From Neoceratodus forsteri (taxonomy: Eukaryota > Chordata > Ceratodontiformes > Ceratodontidae): a stretch of 64,000 nt of DNA. The position numbers were made by a program, and so were the translations under genes. Location: positions 1,399,309,001 through 1,399,373,000 of the forward strand of contig CM057456.1 of the NCBI GenBank assembly GCA_016271365.2, in the 5' to 3' direction. Shown here one piece after another: positions 55,275 through 64,000 of this stretch (its first letter is position 1; each line of letters begins with the position of its first letter). The notes beneath the pieces were generated by a model. That model was given only the letters and a program-made list of their open reading frames with translations, ran no database searches and was not told the DNA's origin.

Positions 55275-56870
55275 TTAATCTGTCCTCATGTTTTCTGATG
55301 CAGTCCCTGCACCATTTTGGTTGCCCTTTTCTGGACTGCCTCCATTTTGAGTCTTTTGCAGGTGCGGCCTCCAGCACTGCACATAGTACTGCAGATGGAG
55401 CCTAACCAGTGTCTTGTAAACAGGGATTATTACCTCCCTCTTATGACTTGTGATACCCCTACTAATGCACCCCAACATCCCTCTAGCCTTACCTACTGCT
55501 TTAGTAGTGTGCTTGGATGATTTCAGGTCATCTGTGACGACAATGCCCAAATCTCTTTCTTCCTTTGTGATTGGCAGCAACTCCCCTCCCAACCTATAGG
55601 TGGCTTCAAGGCTTCTCTTCCCTATGTGCATGATCTTGCACTTCTTTGCATTAAACCCCAGTTGCCACTATTCAGACCATTTTGCCAGTTTATACAGATC
55701 TCTTCTCATTCTGCCCACCCATCTGGATGATCTACTCTGTTGCAGATCATGGTGTCATCTGCAAACAGACAAACCTTACCCTCCAGTCCACATGCAATGT
55801 CACTGATGAGGATATTGAAGAGGACTGACCCCAGGACTGATCCGAGGCATCACACTTGTGACTTGCATCTCTTCTGACTGTATACCGTTTACCAACACAC
55901 ACTGTTTTCTGCCCGCCAACTAGTTTGCCACCCAGCTGATCAACTTCTGACCCACCCCAAACCAACCCAGCTTATTAATCAATCTTCTGTGTGGAACAGT
56001 ATTAAAAGCCTTGCTGAAGTTAAGGTAGGCGACATCAACTGCACCCCCTTAGTCCACCACTCTGGTTACCCAGTCAAAGAAATCTATGAGATTTGTTTGA
56101 CAGGACCTTCCTGTTGTAAATTCATGCTGTCTTGGATCCTCTGCTTCTATCGATTCCAGGTGTTGCGCTATCCTTTCCTTAAGGAGTGCCTCCATAACCA
56201 TGCCCACTACTGAGGTAAGATTGACTGGTCTGTAGTTCCCTGCCTCCTCCCTGCTAACACTCTAGTGGAGCGGGATCACATGAGCCCTACTCCAGTCTTC
56301 TGGGACCTCTCCTGCGCTCAGAGACTCACTAAACAGTTCTGATAATGGCTCTGCTAGCTCTACCCTTAGCTCCTTTAGTACCCTGGGATGTATGCCATCA
56401 GGTCCTATTGCCTTGTCCACCCTGAGCTTAGTGAGCTCTTGTAGGACACTTTCTTTTGTGAAATGACTTGTGCACACCTCCCTCCCCTCTGTGTCCATGG
56501 TGTTGAACTGTGGGCCCTGTCCTACCGTCTCCTCAGTAAATACTGAGCAGAAGTATCTATTTAAGACAGATGCTTTTCCTTGGTCTTCCTCCACACACTC
56601 CCCCTTATCCCCTTTGATCTTAGCAATACCCCTTCTGGACTTTCTCCTTTCACTAATGTATATATAGAAAGTCTTGTCCTTTCTTTTACTGTTTGTGCTA
56701 ATATTTCCTCGGCTTGGGCCTTTGCCTGCCTTACTGTCATCCCCGCTTCCCTTAGGAAAGTTTGGTATGTCTCCCTATCTTCGTCCCACTGTGTTCCCTT
56801 ATATTTCCTGAAGGCCAACCTTTTGGCTCTGATCTTTTCTGCTACTGTTTTTGAGAACTAAAGTGGTTTC
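55275..56870 (-). pseudogene. CR1-D reverse transcriptase
   Basis: Reading down the minus strand: linker frame 56818-56561 ('MAFRKYKGTQWDEDRETYQ'), then 56594-56262 with 'YFCSVFTEETVG', 'LRVDKAIGPDGIHPRVLKEL' and 'VPEDWSRAHVIPLH'. Near 56000 comes the KAFNTVPHR-type block. Near 55830-55750 are 'GSVLGSVLFNILISDI' and 'LFADDTMIC' (catalytic ADD). Frame 55631-55275 ends the domain ('ERDLGIVVTDDLK', 'YKTLVRLHLQYYVQCWRPHL'). Shifts between blocks inactivate it. Confidence 0.77.
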
Positions 56871-57028
56871 CTCCTTCTTTTGCTCTTGTTTTTCTCCCTA
56901 ACACAATAGGATGTTGCTTCAAGTACTGCATCCTTAATGCCTGCCCACTTTGCCTATAACCCCTCACCTGCATTTCTTCTTGCCAGGGCTAGCTAACACT
57001 GTTGGCCTTCTTATCAAAAGTTAGCTCC

Positions 57029-57595
57029 TCAGAAGTCCCATAGTTTTGCCTTGGAATGGGATGGTTTTGTTCTAGTGGCCAAACTGAACCATACTATGTG
57101 ATGGTCACTGACCCCCAGGTGACCTTGTACCTGGAGATATGTGATCCCTTCCCCATTAGTCAGTACTAGAGCTAGAATAGCCCCGTCTCTTGTGGGTTGT
57201 TGTACCAGTTGTTTGAGGCCCTCCCCCTGCAGGGAATCCACGATGTGTCTAGTTCTGGCAGATGTTCCTGCTGGTATTGACCAATCTGTATCTGGCATGT
57301 TGAAGTCTCCCATTATCAGAACCTCCCACTTAGCTGTCATGTTCTGTATATCTTCTAACAGTAATGTGTCTATGTCCTCCCCTGGTCTGGAGGCCTGTAA
57401 GACAATGCCAGTTCGTATGGCTGTCCCATTTCCTGTTTCCAGGGTGACACACGGTTCTTCTGGCTCCCTATGTGTATTCTGAATTTCTGTAGCTTTGATA
57501 TTTTCATTGACATAAAGGGCCACTCCCCTTCCCCTTCCCTTTTGCACCTTAGTCTCTTCTGAACAGTACATAGTATCTCCTCCATTGAGAAACAC
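57029..57595 (-). pseudogene. CR1-D endonuclease, 5'-truncated
   Basis: A 188-codon open frame: 'GRGVALYVNENIKATEI', 'WEVLIMGDFNMPDTDWSIP', 'LKQLVQQPTRDGAILALVLTN' (L-D of the LDLVLTN block changed to L-A), and 'GVSDHHIVWFSLAT' with the catalytic S-D-H. The N-terminal blocks with N-R-S-L and S-E-T-W are missing through 5' truncation. Otherwise an unusually intact frame. Confidence 0.8.
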
Positions 57596-57965
57596 TCTTT
57601 GGTCTTAGGGCTGGAGGCCCTAGGATCTAAGGGGAACCTCTATGGGCTGGTGAAGGCACTGATGTTCTGCACCATCAGTGCTATTGCGGTATATAAAGTG
57701 GCCCCTGCCACAGCTGCCTCAGAACCTTTTTTCTGAGTAAGAGAGTGAAAGCTGCCAATTAAAAGGTTTTTCAACAAATTTAGTAAACCTCACAAAAAAA
57801 TCCAAGATAGCGCATATGTCCCTGTAATAAGGGATGAAAAAGCACAATTTATCTTAACAGCTCATACACCCATGGGGTAGGTGGACGGAAATGATAAATG
57901 CACGCACACACACTGAGATCAGTGAGTCCAGGGGACGGTGGGTGGATGAGTGTAGCTCTATGGAG
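57596..57965 (+). repeat. DIRS-like left end remnant (second part) and flank
   Basis: 'cttagggctggaggccctag' and, at 57692-57698, 'tataaag' followed by 'tggcccctgccacagctgcc' follow the order of the DIRS-D left terminus (gccagcaggcactagg, TATA, cagcccatcccc). No DIRS coding sequence is attached on the right, so this is a solitary or truncated end. 57720-57965 has no recognised feature. Confidence 0.45.
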
Positions 57966-58458
57966 CAGATACGAACATACAAAATTGCCAGCAGAAACAA
58001 GCCTCATGGTCTATCGAGTCTGCTCAAGTGTGCAGCTAGCCCCTCATTACGCAGCTACCTCTGCCACTCCCCCTTACCCTGTCCCAACCCCTTTTGAAAC
58101 TGCTGACTGTGTTACAGGACACTACCTTGTGTGGTAAGGTGTTCCGTTTGTCCACCACTTTTTCCGTGAAAAAATGTCTCATCTCCCTCTTGAAGCTTCC
58201 CTCTCCAAACTCAGTCCATGCCCTCTCGTGTCCCTCCCCATTCTCATCTGAAAAATCCCTTCTATGTTGGTCTTGTTTACCCTCTTCAGATACTTAAAGG
58301 TCTCGAACAGATCCCCCACCCCTGCGCTCCTCCAGTGAATACATATTTAACTCTCCCAGCCTGTCCTCATAGGACTGGCTCTCCAATCCTTGGATCATCT
58401 TTGCGGCTCTTTGCTGCACCCCTTCCAACAATCTGATGTCCTTCTTCAGGAATAGGGG

Positions 58459-59400
58459 TCAGTACTGCACGCAGTACTCCAGGTGGGGCCTGACCAATGA
58501 CCTATACAGTGGCAGGATAACCTCCCTCCTTCTGAAGGAGATCCCTCTTGCAATACACCCCAGCATTTTGTTGGCTTCTGCTGCCACCTTCCTGCACTGA
58601 GCAGAGTTGTTCATGCTCCCCGTAATAATCACTCCTAGGTCCTTCTCCTCTGTGGAGCTCCCCAACTGTACCCCATTCAAGTGATAATCCCTCCCCTGGT
58701 TCCTGGCTCCGAAGTGCATAACCTTGCACTTCTTGGCATTGAACCCCAACTGCCATGTTTCCACCCACTCCTGCAGCTTAGTCCGGTCCTCCTGTAACCC
58801 CTTCCATCCCTCTGCAACATCAACCACAGCTCACATCTTGGTATCGTCTACAAACAGACTGATCTTGCTCCGGATCCCGTGTGAGATACCTACAATAAAA
58901 AGCCCAAATAGCACCGGTTCCAGTGCCAATCCCTGTGGTACCCCATTCATTACCACTCTCGGCGACAAGAGGTCCCCCACCACCACCACCCTTTGCTGCC
59001 TTCCCCTTAGCCAGTTTGTGATCCATGTCACTATTTTTTGTCCCACCCCCACATATTCCAGTTTCACCCCCATCCTCCCATGAGGCACTGAATCAAAGGC
59101 CTTGCTGAAGTCCAAATGCAGGACATTCACTGCATGGCCTCTGTCCAGTTTCCACGTCACCCAGTCATACTACTCTACAAGGTTTGTCTGGCAGGATCTG
59201 CCCGCTATAAACCTGTGCTGTTGACCATCCTGTAGACCATTTTCCTCTAAGAAGCTCACTAGCCTCTCTTTTAGGATGGTCTCCATGAGCTTTCCCACAA
59301 TCGATGTGAGGCTCACTGGCCTATAGTTTCCTGGTTCATCCTTTGGGTCACTTTTGTGGATGGGCACAATATGGGCCATTCTACAGTCCTATGGTACACA
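58459..59400 (-). pseudogene. CR1-E reverse transcriptase
   Basis: Frames 59379-59170 ('MAHIVPIHKSDPKDEPGNYRPVSL', 'DGQQHRFIAGRSCQTNLVE'), 59160-58831 ('VNVLHLDFSKAFDSVPHGRM' with first catalytic Asp, 'GVPQGLALEPVLFGLF' with the S of PQGS lost, 'SLFVDDTKM' with FVDD for FADD) and 58827-58459 ('WQLGFNAKKCKVMHFG', 'EKDLGVIITGSMNN', 'LYRSLVRPHLEYCVQY'). It is among the more continuous RT copies, with only a few breaks. Confidence 0.8.
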
Positions 59401-59639
59401 TCCTGTGTCCAGGGAGGTATTGAACAGGTCGGCCAGTGGCCTCGTCAGGACCTCTGCCGACTCCCCTCATACCCTAGGATGAATGCCATCAGGTCCAGGT
59501 GCTCTGCCCACTCTTAATGCACTCAACCTATCTAGTACCCTGCTCTCTGTAATCCCTACATCTGTCGTCCTCCCCCACCCACCCTCGCCTGGAGTACCTG
59601 CCCCCTTCTCCTGTGAATACAGAGCAGAAGTATTTGTTT

Positions 59640-60250
59640 AGTTCCACTGCCTGTTCCGCCCCTTTCTCTACCCACCCCCGTCCTTCTTAATCCTCACCAG
59701 CTGATCCTTGCTCTTTTTTCTCTCTCCGATGCAGGGAAAGAAGTATGTTTCTCCACTTTTGATTCCCTGCACCAGTCTCAGCTCCCTGGTCGCCTTGGCC
59801 GACCTGACCAGTCTGGTAACCTCCCTGGACTTCTCCATGTACGTATCCTTATCTTCACCCCTCCCTGATTTCCTGTACTTTCCAAATGTTGCCCTCTTGG
59901 CCCTCATCCCTTTCATAACCTCCTGTTTTAGCCAACTAGGTTTCTTTGCCCTTCCCTTCTTGCTTTTCTTCCTAGTGCAAGACTCCGTTGCCTCCGCCAG
60001 CCCTTCCTTTATGATGTCTCATTTCTGGTCTGCATCCATGTGTGGTTGCATTCCTGCCAGGTGCCTGCCCCAAATTTCCCCCATCTTCTTAAAGTCTGCC
60101 CGCCCAAACTCAATCACCCTTATACCCATGCCCCGTTTCCCTCCCCATGCTGAGCATGAACCACACAGAATAGTGGATACTCCCAGCCAATGGTTCCTCC
60201 ACTTCCAGATTCCTTACAGCTTCCCTGTTATTTAGTACAAGGTCCAAAGT
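59640..60250 (-). pseudogene. CR1-E linker and endonuclease C-terminus
   Basis: Frame 59916-59668 reads 'MKGMRAKRATFGKYRKSGRG' and 'ATRELRLVQGIKSGETYFF', equivalent to 'VRKAKARKEQNLAREIRRGN' in CR1-C. Above it, broken frames near 60030-60240 match the segment after the S-D-H block. The endonuclease itself is cut by the GC-rich insert. Confidence 0.6.
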
Positions 60251-60252
60251 CC

Positions 60253-60712
60253 TTCCTTTTTTTTTTTTTGAATTCACTTTACTTTTTTTTCCCCCCTCGA
60301 GCCGCCTGCCGCCTTCTCATCCGTTCGTTCACGGCTCACTGGCTTCTGTCACCAAATCGGCCAACCCCGATCACGGTGGCTTTCCCCATGGTGGGGGCCA
60401 CAGGGGTAATGTCGAACACGTAGTTTTAGGTGGGAGGTGACCTGGGGACATCTCGGAGGCTGTGGCCCGGAGATTAACTCGTGTGCAGGTGCTCGGCTGT
60501 TTTCCGGTTTTCATGGAGGCGGGCCACGCTCCTTGGCGCCTCACGTCACCACCCGCCCGCCTCCCAGGAACACGTGGCGTCGGATGCTTGGGCACCCGGC
60601 CTCCGCCAGGGCCCCCAGTGCACCGATCACCCACACCCCTCCCCGGAGTAGGAGAGCTGCCCTATGGGCGCTTGATCCTACTCCCCCCGGCCGGCCCTCG
60701 GACGACCCGGGT
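60253..60712 (-). pseudogene. GC-rich poly(A) insert, possible processed retrocopy
   Basis: A CpG-rich block foreign to the surrounding CR1. On the minus strand it ends in about 12 A residues (plus-strand T run near 60258-60269), preceded by a second A run. Short minus-strand frames include 'YVFDITPVAPTMGKATVIG' and 'GGVWVIGALGALAEAGC', but stops separate them and I recognise no protein. A processed pseudogene of a GC-rich host mRNA or a GC-rich SINE are both possible. Confidence 0.45.
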
Positions 60713-60714
60713 CC

Positions 60715-60960
60715 ACAGTGCTTCTGTCTTTCACTCTTCCCCTTCCTCCCTTATGCACTTTATCCCCTCCCTTACATAGATCACCACTCCCCTTAGCCCT
60801 ATCCTTTCTGAATAACCTGAACCCCGGGATCATCACATCCCAGTCCTGGTACTGGATGGCCCACATTTCTGTGCTGGCTGCAATGTCCACCCTCCCCACC
60901 AAGAGAGCCTGTAACTCCGCTGTTCTATTCCTTAGGCTTCTTGCATTCAGTGAGACCCCT
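60715..60960 (-). pseudogene. CR1-E endonuclease N-terminus
   Basis: Frame 60902-60678 has 'VGRVDIAASTEMWAIQYQDWDV' and 'GFRLFRKDRAKGSGD'. It aligns with CR1-C 'EGHMDVAAVTETWATTGHDWDL' and 'GYTMFRKDRGE'. The catalytic glutamate is kept but T-E-T-W reads T-E-M-W. The frame ends in the GC-rich insert. Confidence 0.72.
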
Positions 60961-61146
60961 TCCAGCCTGTCTCCTCCCCTTATCTACTCCTATTCTCCCC
61001 CCCCTTATCCCTCCCTGTTCTGATTCCCCACTGCCTTTACTCATAACTAGGGAGGTGAGCTCACTACGCTCCCCTTTCTAGACCCCTTTCCTATCAGCAG
61101 GCCCTTGCCACCTCCCCTCCTAGTTTATATCCACCTTTGTTGATAT

Positions 61147-61340
61147 CTACCCCTCTACTCCCCGTTTCCGTACTCCTTTTCCAATCCTACTGAAATATAA
61201 CCTGTCACCTGCATATAGGTCACTATTGCCCCAGGTCCTGCCCAGTCTGACACTGGTACGGCACCAATCCCATAGCCACTCATTGAACTCCTCTATCTTT
61301 TTCCCCTTGCTGTACTTGCACATGGTACCGGAAGTTACGA
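61147..61340 (-). pseudogene. CR1-E ORF1 C-terminal part
   Basis: 'KGKKIEEFNEWLWDWC', 'GRTWGNSDLYAGDRLYFSRIGK' matches the end of the CR1 ORF1 esterase (compare 'RKIRVINQWLRQWC' and 'GNWGERDLEG' in CR1-C). The N-terminal finger and coiled coil are missing because the copy is truncated here. Confidence 0.68.
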
Positions 61341-61942
61341 TACTCCAAAAGATCAAGAGTTACTGGTAAGTAACTTTCCTGTCTTTCTAGAGCCAGTCTC
61401 CTCCATACAGCCACACTCTTTGACCGAGTGACCAGCAGTATCAGTCCCTGGACTGAAGAGGTTGAAGACAACAGGATTCACAAGAAGAGAAACCCCTTGT
61501 GTTACAGAAACACAAAAACTATGCTTTGGGCTCATTTGTACAACTACAGCATTAAGAGCTGAACCTAGCAGCACGGAATGCTGGTATGGTACATGTTACA
61601 ATGCCCAATTCCAGGCAGCCTTTTGTACTAATGTATTAGAGGCAGTAACACTTCTGAGAAGCTTATATATTAACTTCAACATTTCTATTTTTCTCTCTAT
61701 TTAAGCGACTCTAAAAGAAAAATGCTGTCTGTTTCTATGGGCAGGCTTTCTAAATTTGATCATGCCTATATAAACTAGTTTACAATTGGCAAGTCTGCTT
61801 TTTTCTTCACTTGCAGCTTCTATGACAGTCTGTGAATACCACTGTCTAAATTATCTAAATTAATAAGGGTTTTAATGATTAACGAAAAGTGTCTGTACTT
61901 GGTCTGTTCCTGCCTTTGTCTGGTGCCTCAGGTAAGTTTAGC
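61341..61942. other. unassigned DNA
   Basis: No gene. 61355-61400 contains 'gttactggtaagtaacttt', similar in style to DIRS termini, but nothing else of a DIRS element follows. Confidence 0.4.
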
Positions 61943-62235
61943 TCATAAGCCTCTGGTCAGGGTGCATATTACCCATTTTGCAAGTAATTACCACTGACAA
62001 AGTGGAGCAACACAGGGAGCTTGCTGCTACTCTAGCTGCGTGGAATAATAGGCAAGCTTTGGTGCCCACAGTACCCTGTGTGGCAGACAAAAAGCATCTA
62101 GTACCAAATCACAAATCAGGCTACTGCACACAGCCTATAGCTGATGCTTACTCGTGTTGTTCCACGCTGTCAGTGGGAATTACTTGCAAAATGGGTAATG
62201 TGCACCCCGTCCAGAGGCTTACAAACTACAGAGCT
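61943..62235. repeat. MITE-like element with 70-80 bp inverted ends
   Basis: 61946-62020 and 62148-62228 are imperfect reverse complements: 'attacccattttgcaagtaa' at the left and 'ttacttgcaaaatgggtaat' at the right. Total length is about 290 bp and there is no domain-bearing frame. This is the shape of a non-autonomous DNA transposon. I could not define a target duplication. Confidence 0.65.
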
Positions 62236-62989
62236 GTAGTGCATGACCTGTGGCGGGTCCGAGCCAAATGCAGAAAAGCACCAGCAGTGTCTGTCTCAGT
62301 GAAGTGTCTTGAGACCAGATCATGATTGTGAAAAATGTTAATTCTGTCAAGGTTTCAATCATTAAACTAAAGACAGGAGAATAAGAAAATCTTTCTCTGC
62401 TCCTCTTTCAACAGTAACTTTCCCAGAGAGTTCTCCTGTTACCCACTCAAAAAAAAAAAAAATCCTCGAGTACATCTTACAAGAAATGCCCAGCAATGCA
62501 AAATCTCAGTCTCAAAAGCCAGAGACTTCACAGAAAAACACTGCTGAACAATGAACAGCATAAATCTTCTGCTGAGGTGTGCTCAGATAATGACCACAAC
62601 ATGAAAGGCCAGCCGAGGATACTCTTTAGCAGGTAGGATTGGCTGCAATATTAAATACCTCATGCGTAGAATCAGAAGCTGGGTAGTCAGATATTTTACT
62701 TAATACCACACACTTTCAAGAACATAAGTAAAAATATGCTTGAATCATCCATTTCTGTTTCACAATTTTTAGTTCACACAATATCACAAGGCTCTGAGGA
62801 ATGCTGTGGTACCACTGTGTGACAGCTTACTAGAAGGTAAAAGGTCTTACTCGGGGCGTACTATCAAGTCTGGATTGGAAGCAGCTACATTTCACTTACA
62901 GATGGCAGTAAGATTAAAGAGGACCTTCCCCAGTCACTCTGACTTTCATGCATTAATTACCTCTTCTTGCATTGATTCTGGAACTGTGT
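62236..62989. other. unassigned DNA
   Basis: AT-rich with an A run near 62450-62461. No gene seen. Confidence 0.4.
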
Positions 62990-63112
62990 AAGCATTAATC
63001 ACCGACAGGGGAGGGCTCTGCTGGTGGAGTAATGCCTGCTGGGGGGGGTTGGTGCCTGAGGGTGAAGCCCGAGGGGTCCAACCACCCAAAGCGGGCATTA
63101 ATCACCGGCACA
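62990..63112. repeat. CpG-rich hairpin
   Basis: 'taatgcctgctgg' near 63031 and 'aagcgggcatta' near 63089-63100 form inverted arms, with 'ggttgg'/'ccaacc' and 'gcctgagg'-type inner pairing. 'gcattaatcaccg' occurs at both edges (62992 and 63093), about 100 bp apart. Probably a small non-autonomous element or its end. Confidence 0.5.
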
Positions 63113-63859
63113 ACCCAACGCTGGAGAATGATTATTCGTTATAGCATAGGCTTGTTGTGGTGGCGACGAGCCTATGTTACCGCGTGCACCTTTGGGTTAC
63201 CGGGCGACCCTAATGGACACAGGGGACAGTTTGCTGAAGTGACGTTTAGTAACTTACAGGGACAGCAGTTATCAAAAATCAGTCACAGGGCTCAGTCCAG
63301 CATCCGCCGGCGATCCGCAGTGCGGGGGCCGGAAAATCGGGTGATCACAAAGGTGCAGGGCGGCGGACGGCTGTGTAGCGGAAAGATTCGCGGCGCTTCC
63401 AGCTGTCGGGTGCGTGCCATGCAGATTTGTTCGTGGTGGGGGGTGGGGTCCAGGGCCGTGCGTCGCTCTGGTGATGACGACATCATTTACAGTTCCTTGC
63501 GGAGGCCGGGTGTCCTGCGGGGAGGCAGGAGAGACGTTACCGCCCGATACCGCGTCATGTTGTGGATGTGGAAGCTCCGGCGGCCCGCTACCTGCCAGCG
63601 AGCCCTACCAGGCGCTGAACTCGTGAGCATCGCGGGTGGCGTGAGGGAGTGGTGCCGAGACCGGGTCCCCTCTACTGCTGCAGTGGCCACAGGTGGTACT
63701 AACCGAGCGGGCGTTACCTGTGGGTTAATCACCGCTCGGTTGGTGTCACCTGGGCCATTTCAGTCAATGCCATTCCTCGCTTTGCCTGGTCTCTGCAGTG
63801 CCGTGTTACAAATTTCATTAATGTCTGCTGCAGTTAGTTTTTGCATTCTGAGCTGCTAA
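63032..63859 (+). other. 275-codon open frame in CpG-rich DNA, not a confident gene
   Basis: An uninterrupted frame with Arg-, Gly- and Ser-rich composition, no domain I recognise and no conserved start context. High GC content makes such frames common by chance. The same stretch contains inverted repeats ('ccgagcgg'/'ccgctcgg' near 63703 and 63734; 'cataggct'/'agcctatg' near 63147 and 63168), which suits a repeat better than a gene. Confidence 0.25.
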
Positions 63860-64000
63860 AAACTGCAGGGTGTACCAGAGCTTCTACAGCAAGCCTGGTG
63901 GTGTTGTGGGCCCAGGGTTGTACTGCTGACATCATTGTAGGGCAGAGTCAATTTCACACAAAAAAAAACCATACAGACAGGCATTTAGATTTTGGCATAA
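63860..64000. other. unassigned DNA at window end
   Basis: No feature seen. A short A run at 63960-63969. Confidence 0.4.

Larger units (their letters stand above)
54838..57595 (-). mobile_element. CR1-type LINE (CR1-D)
   Basis: Minus-strand CR1. Its 3' end lies at 54838 with octamer-like 'aacatagtaacatag', then 'gataaggaccgcaag', the reverse of the CR1-B 3' UTR. RT and endonuclease follow up to 57595, where the copy is 5'-truncated. It sits within a DIRS-like end (54805-54836 and 57596-57720). Confidence 0.8.
57966..61340 (-). mobile_element. CR1-type LINE (CR1-E) with GC-rich insert
   Basis: Minus-strand CR1 related to CR1-C. The 3' end is near 57970 ('gaacatacaaaattgccagc'), then RT (58459-59400), linker (59668-59916), endonuclease (about 60000-60250 and 60715-60960) and the end of ORF1 (61147-61340). 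A GC-rich block with a poly(A) on the minus strand (60253-60712) interrupts the endonuclease. Compared with CR1-C, roughly 290 bp of endonuclease sequence is missing at that point. Confidence 0.8.

Noticed and set aside
63032..63859. 275-codon frame as a host gene
   Set aside because: No recognisable domain, GC-rich DNA that yields long chance frames, and inverted repeats within it.

Overview
This window looks like intergenic or intronic DNA from a large, transposon-rich vertebrate genome. I see no convincing host exon, tRNA, rRNA or prokaryotic gene. Nearly every long protein-like stretch belongs to a retroelement: CR1-type and L2-type LINEs, DIRS-type tyrosine-recombinase retrotransposons, one Penelope-like fragment and one tRNA-derived SINE. 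Abundant DIRS together with CR1, L2 and Penelope fits an amphibian (caecilian or salamander), a lungfish or a similar repeat-laden vertebrate. The species call is inference and not firm.

Layout: 1-1600 is unassigned DNA with a truncated L2 tail and a small palindromic element. 1600-8000 is an L2 element (L2-A) with a virus-like 2A motif, split by a CR1 (CR1-A, 3701-6161). 8949-14489 is a DIRS element (DIRS-A). 14690-17085 holds Penelope and other non-LTR fragments on the minus strand. 17086-18834 is CR1-B, carrying an inserted L2 tail and a SINE. 19655-22186 holds two L2-like pieces.

22189-41797 is DIRS-B, cut in its RNase H/recombinase interval by a 14 kb block. The cut is flanked by a 10-bp direct repeat at 24141-24150 and 38105-38114. 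The block contains an unidentified sequence X, CR1-C (25100-31738, itself split by L2-D at 26701-28656), and a whole second DIRS element (DIRS-C, 32182-38051).

41948-53601 is DIRS-D, cut inside its recombinase gene by L2-B (42886-49603). L2-B starts with eight near-identical 101-bp tandem units. 54838-61340 holds two minus-strand CR1 copies: CR1-D, placed inside a DIRS-like end, and CR1-E, holding a GC-rich poly(A) insert. 61340-64000 is unassigned DNA with a MITE-like inverted repeat and CpG-rich hairpins.

All four DIRS elements are transcribed from the minus strand in the order gag, RT, RNase H, tyrosine recombinase. Each has terminal inverted repeats plus an internal complementary region built from the two outer ends, as expected for replication through a circle. 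Almost all coding regions carry stops and frameshifts, so these are mostly dead copies. DIRS-C and the L2-B array look youngest, judged by near-perfect internal repeats. The most interesting signals are the L2-B 101-bp monomer array (a possible promoter array), the 2A motifs, a covarying L2 3' hairpin, and splice-donor-like motifs at the same place in several DIRS termini.
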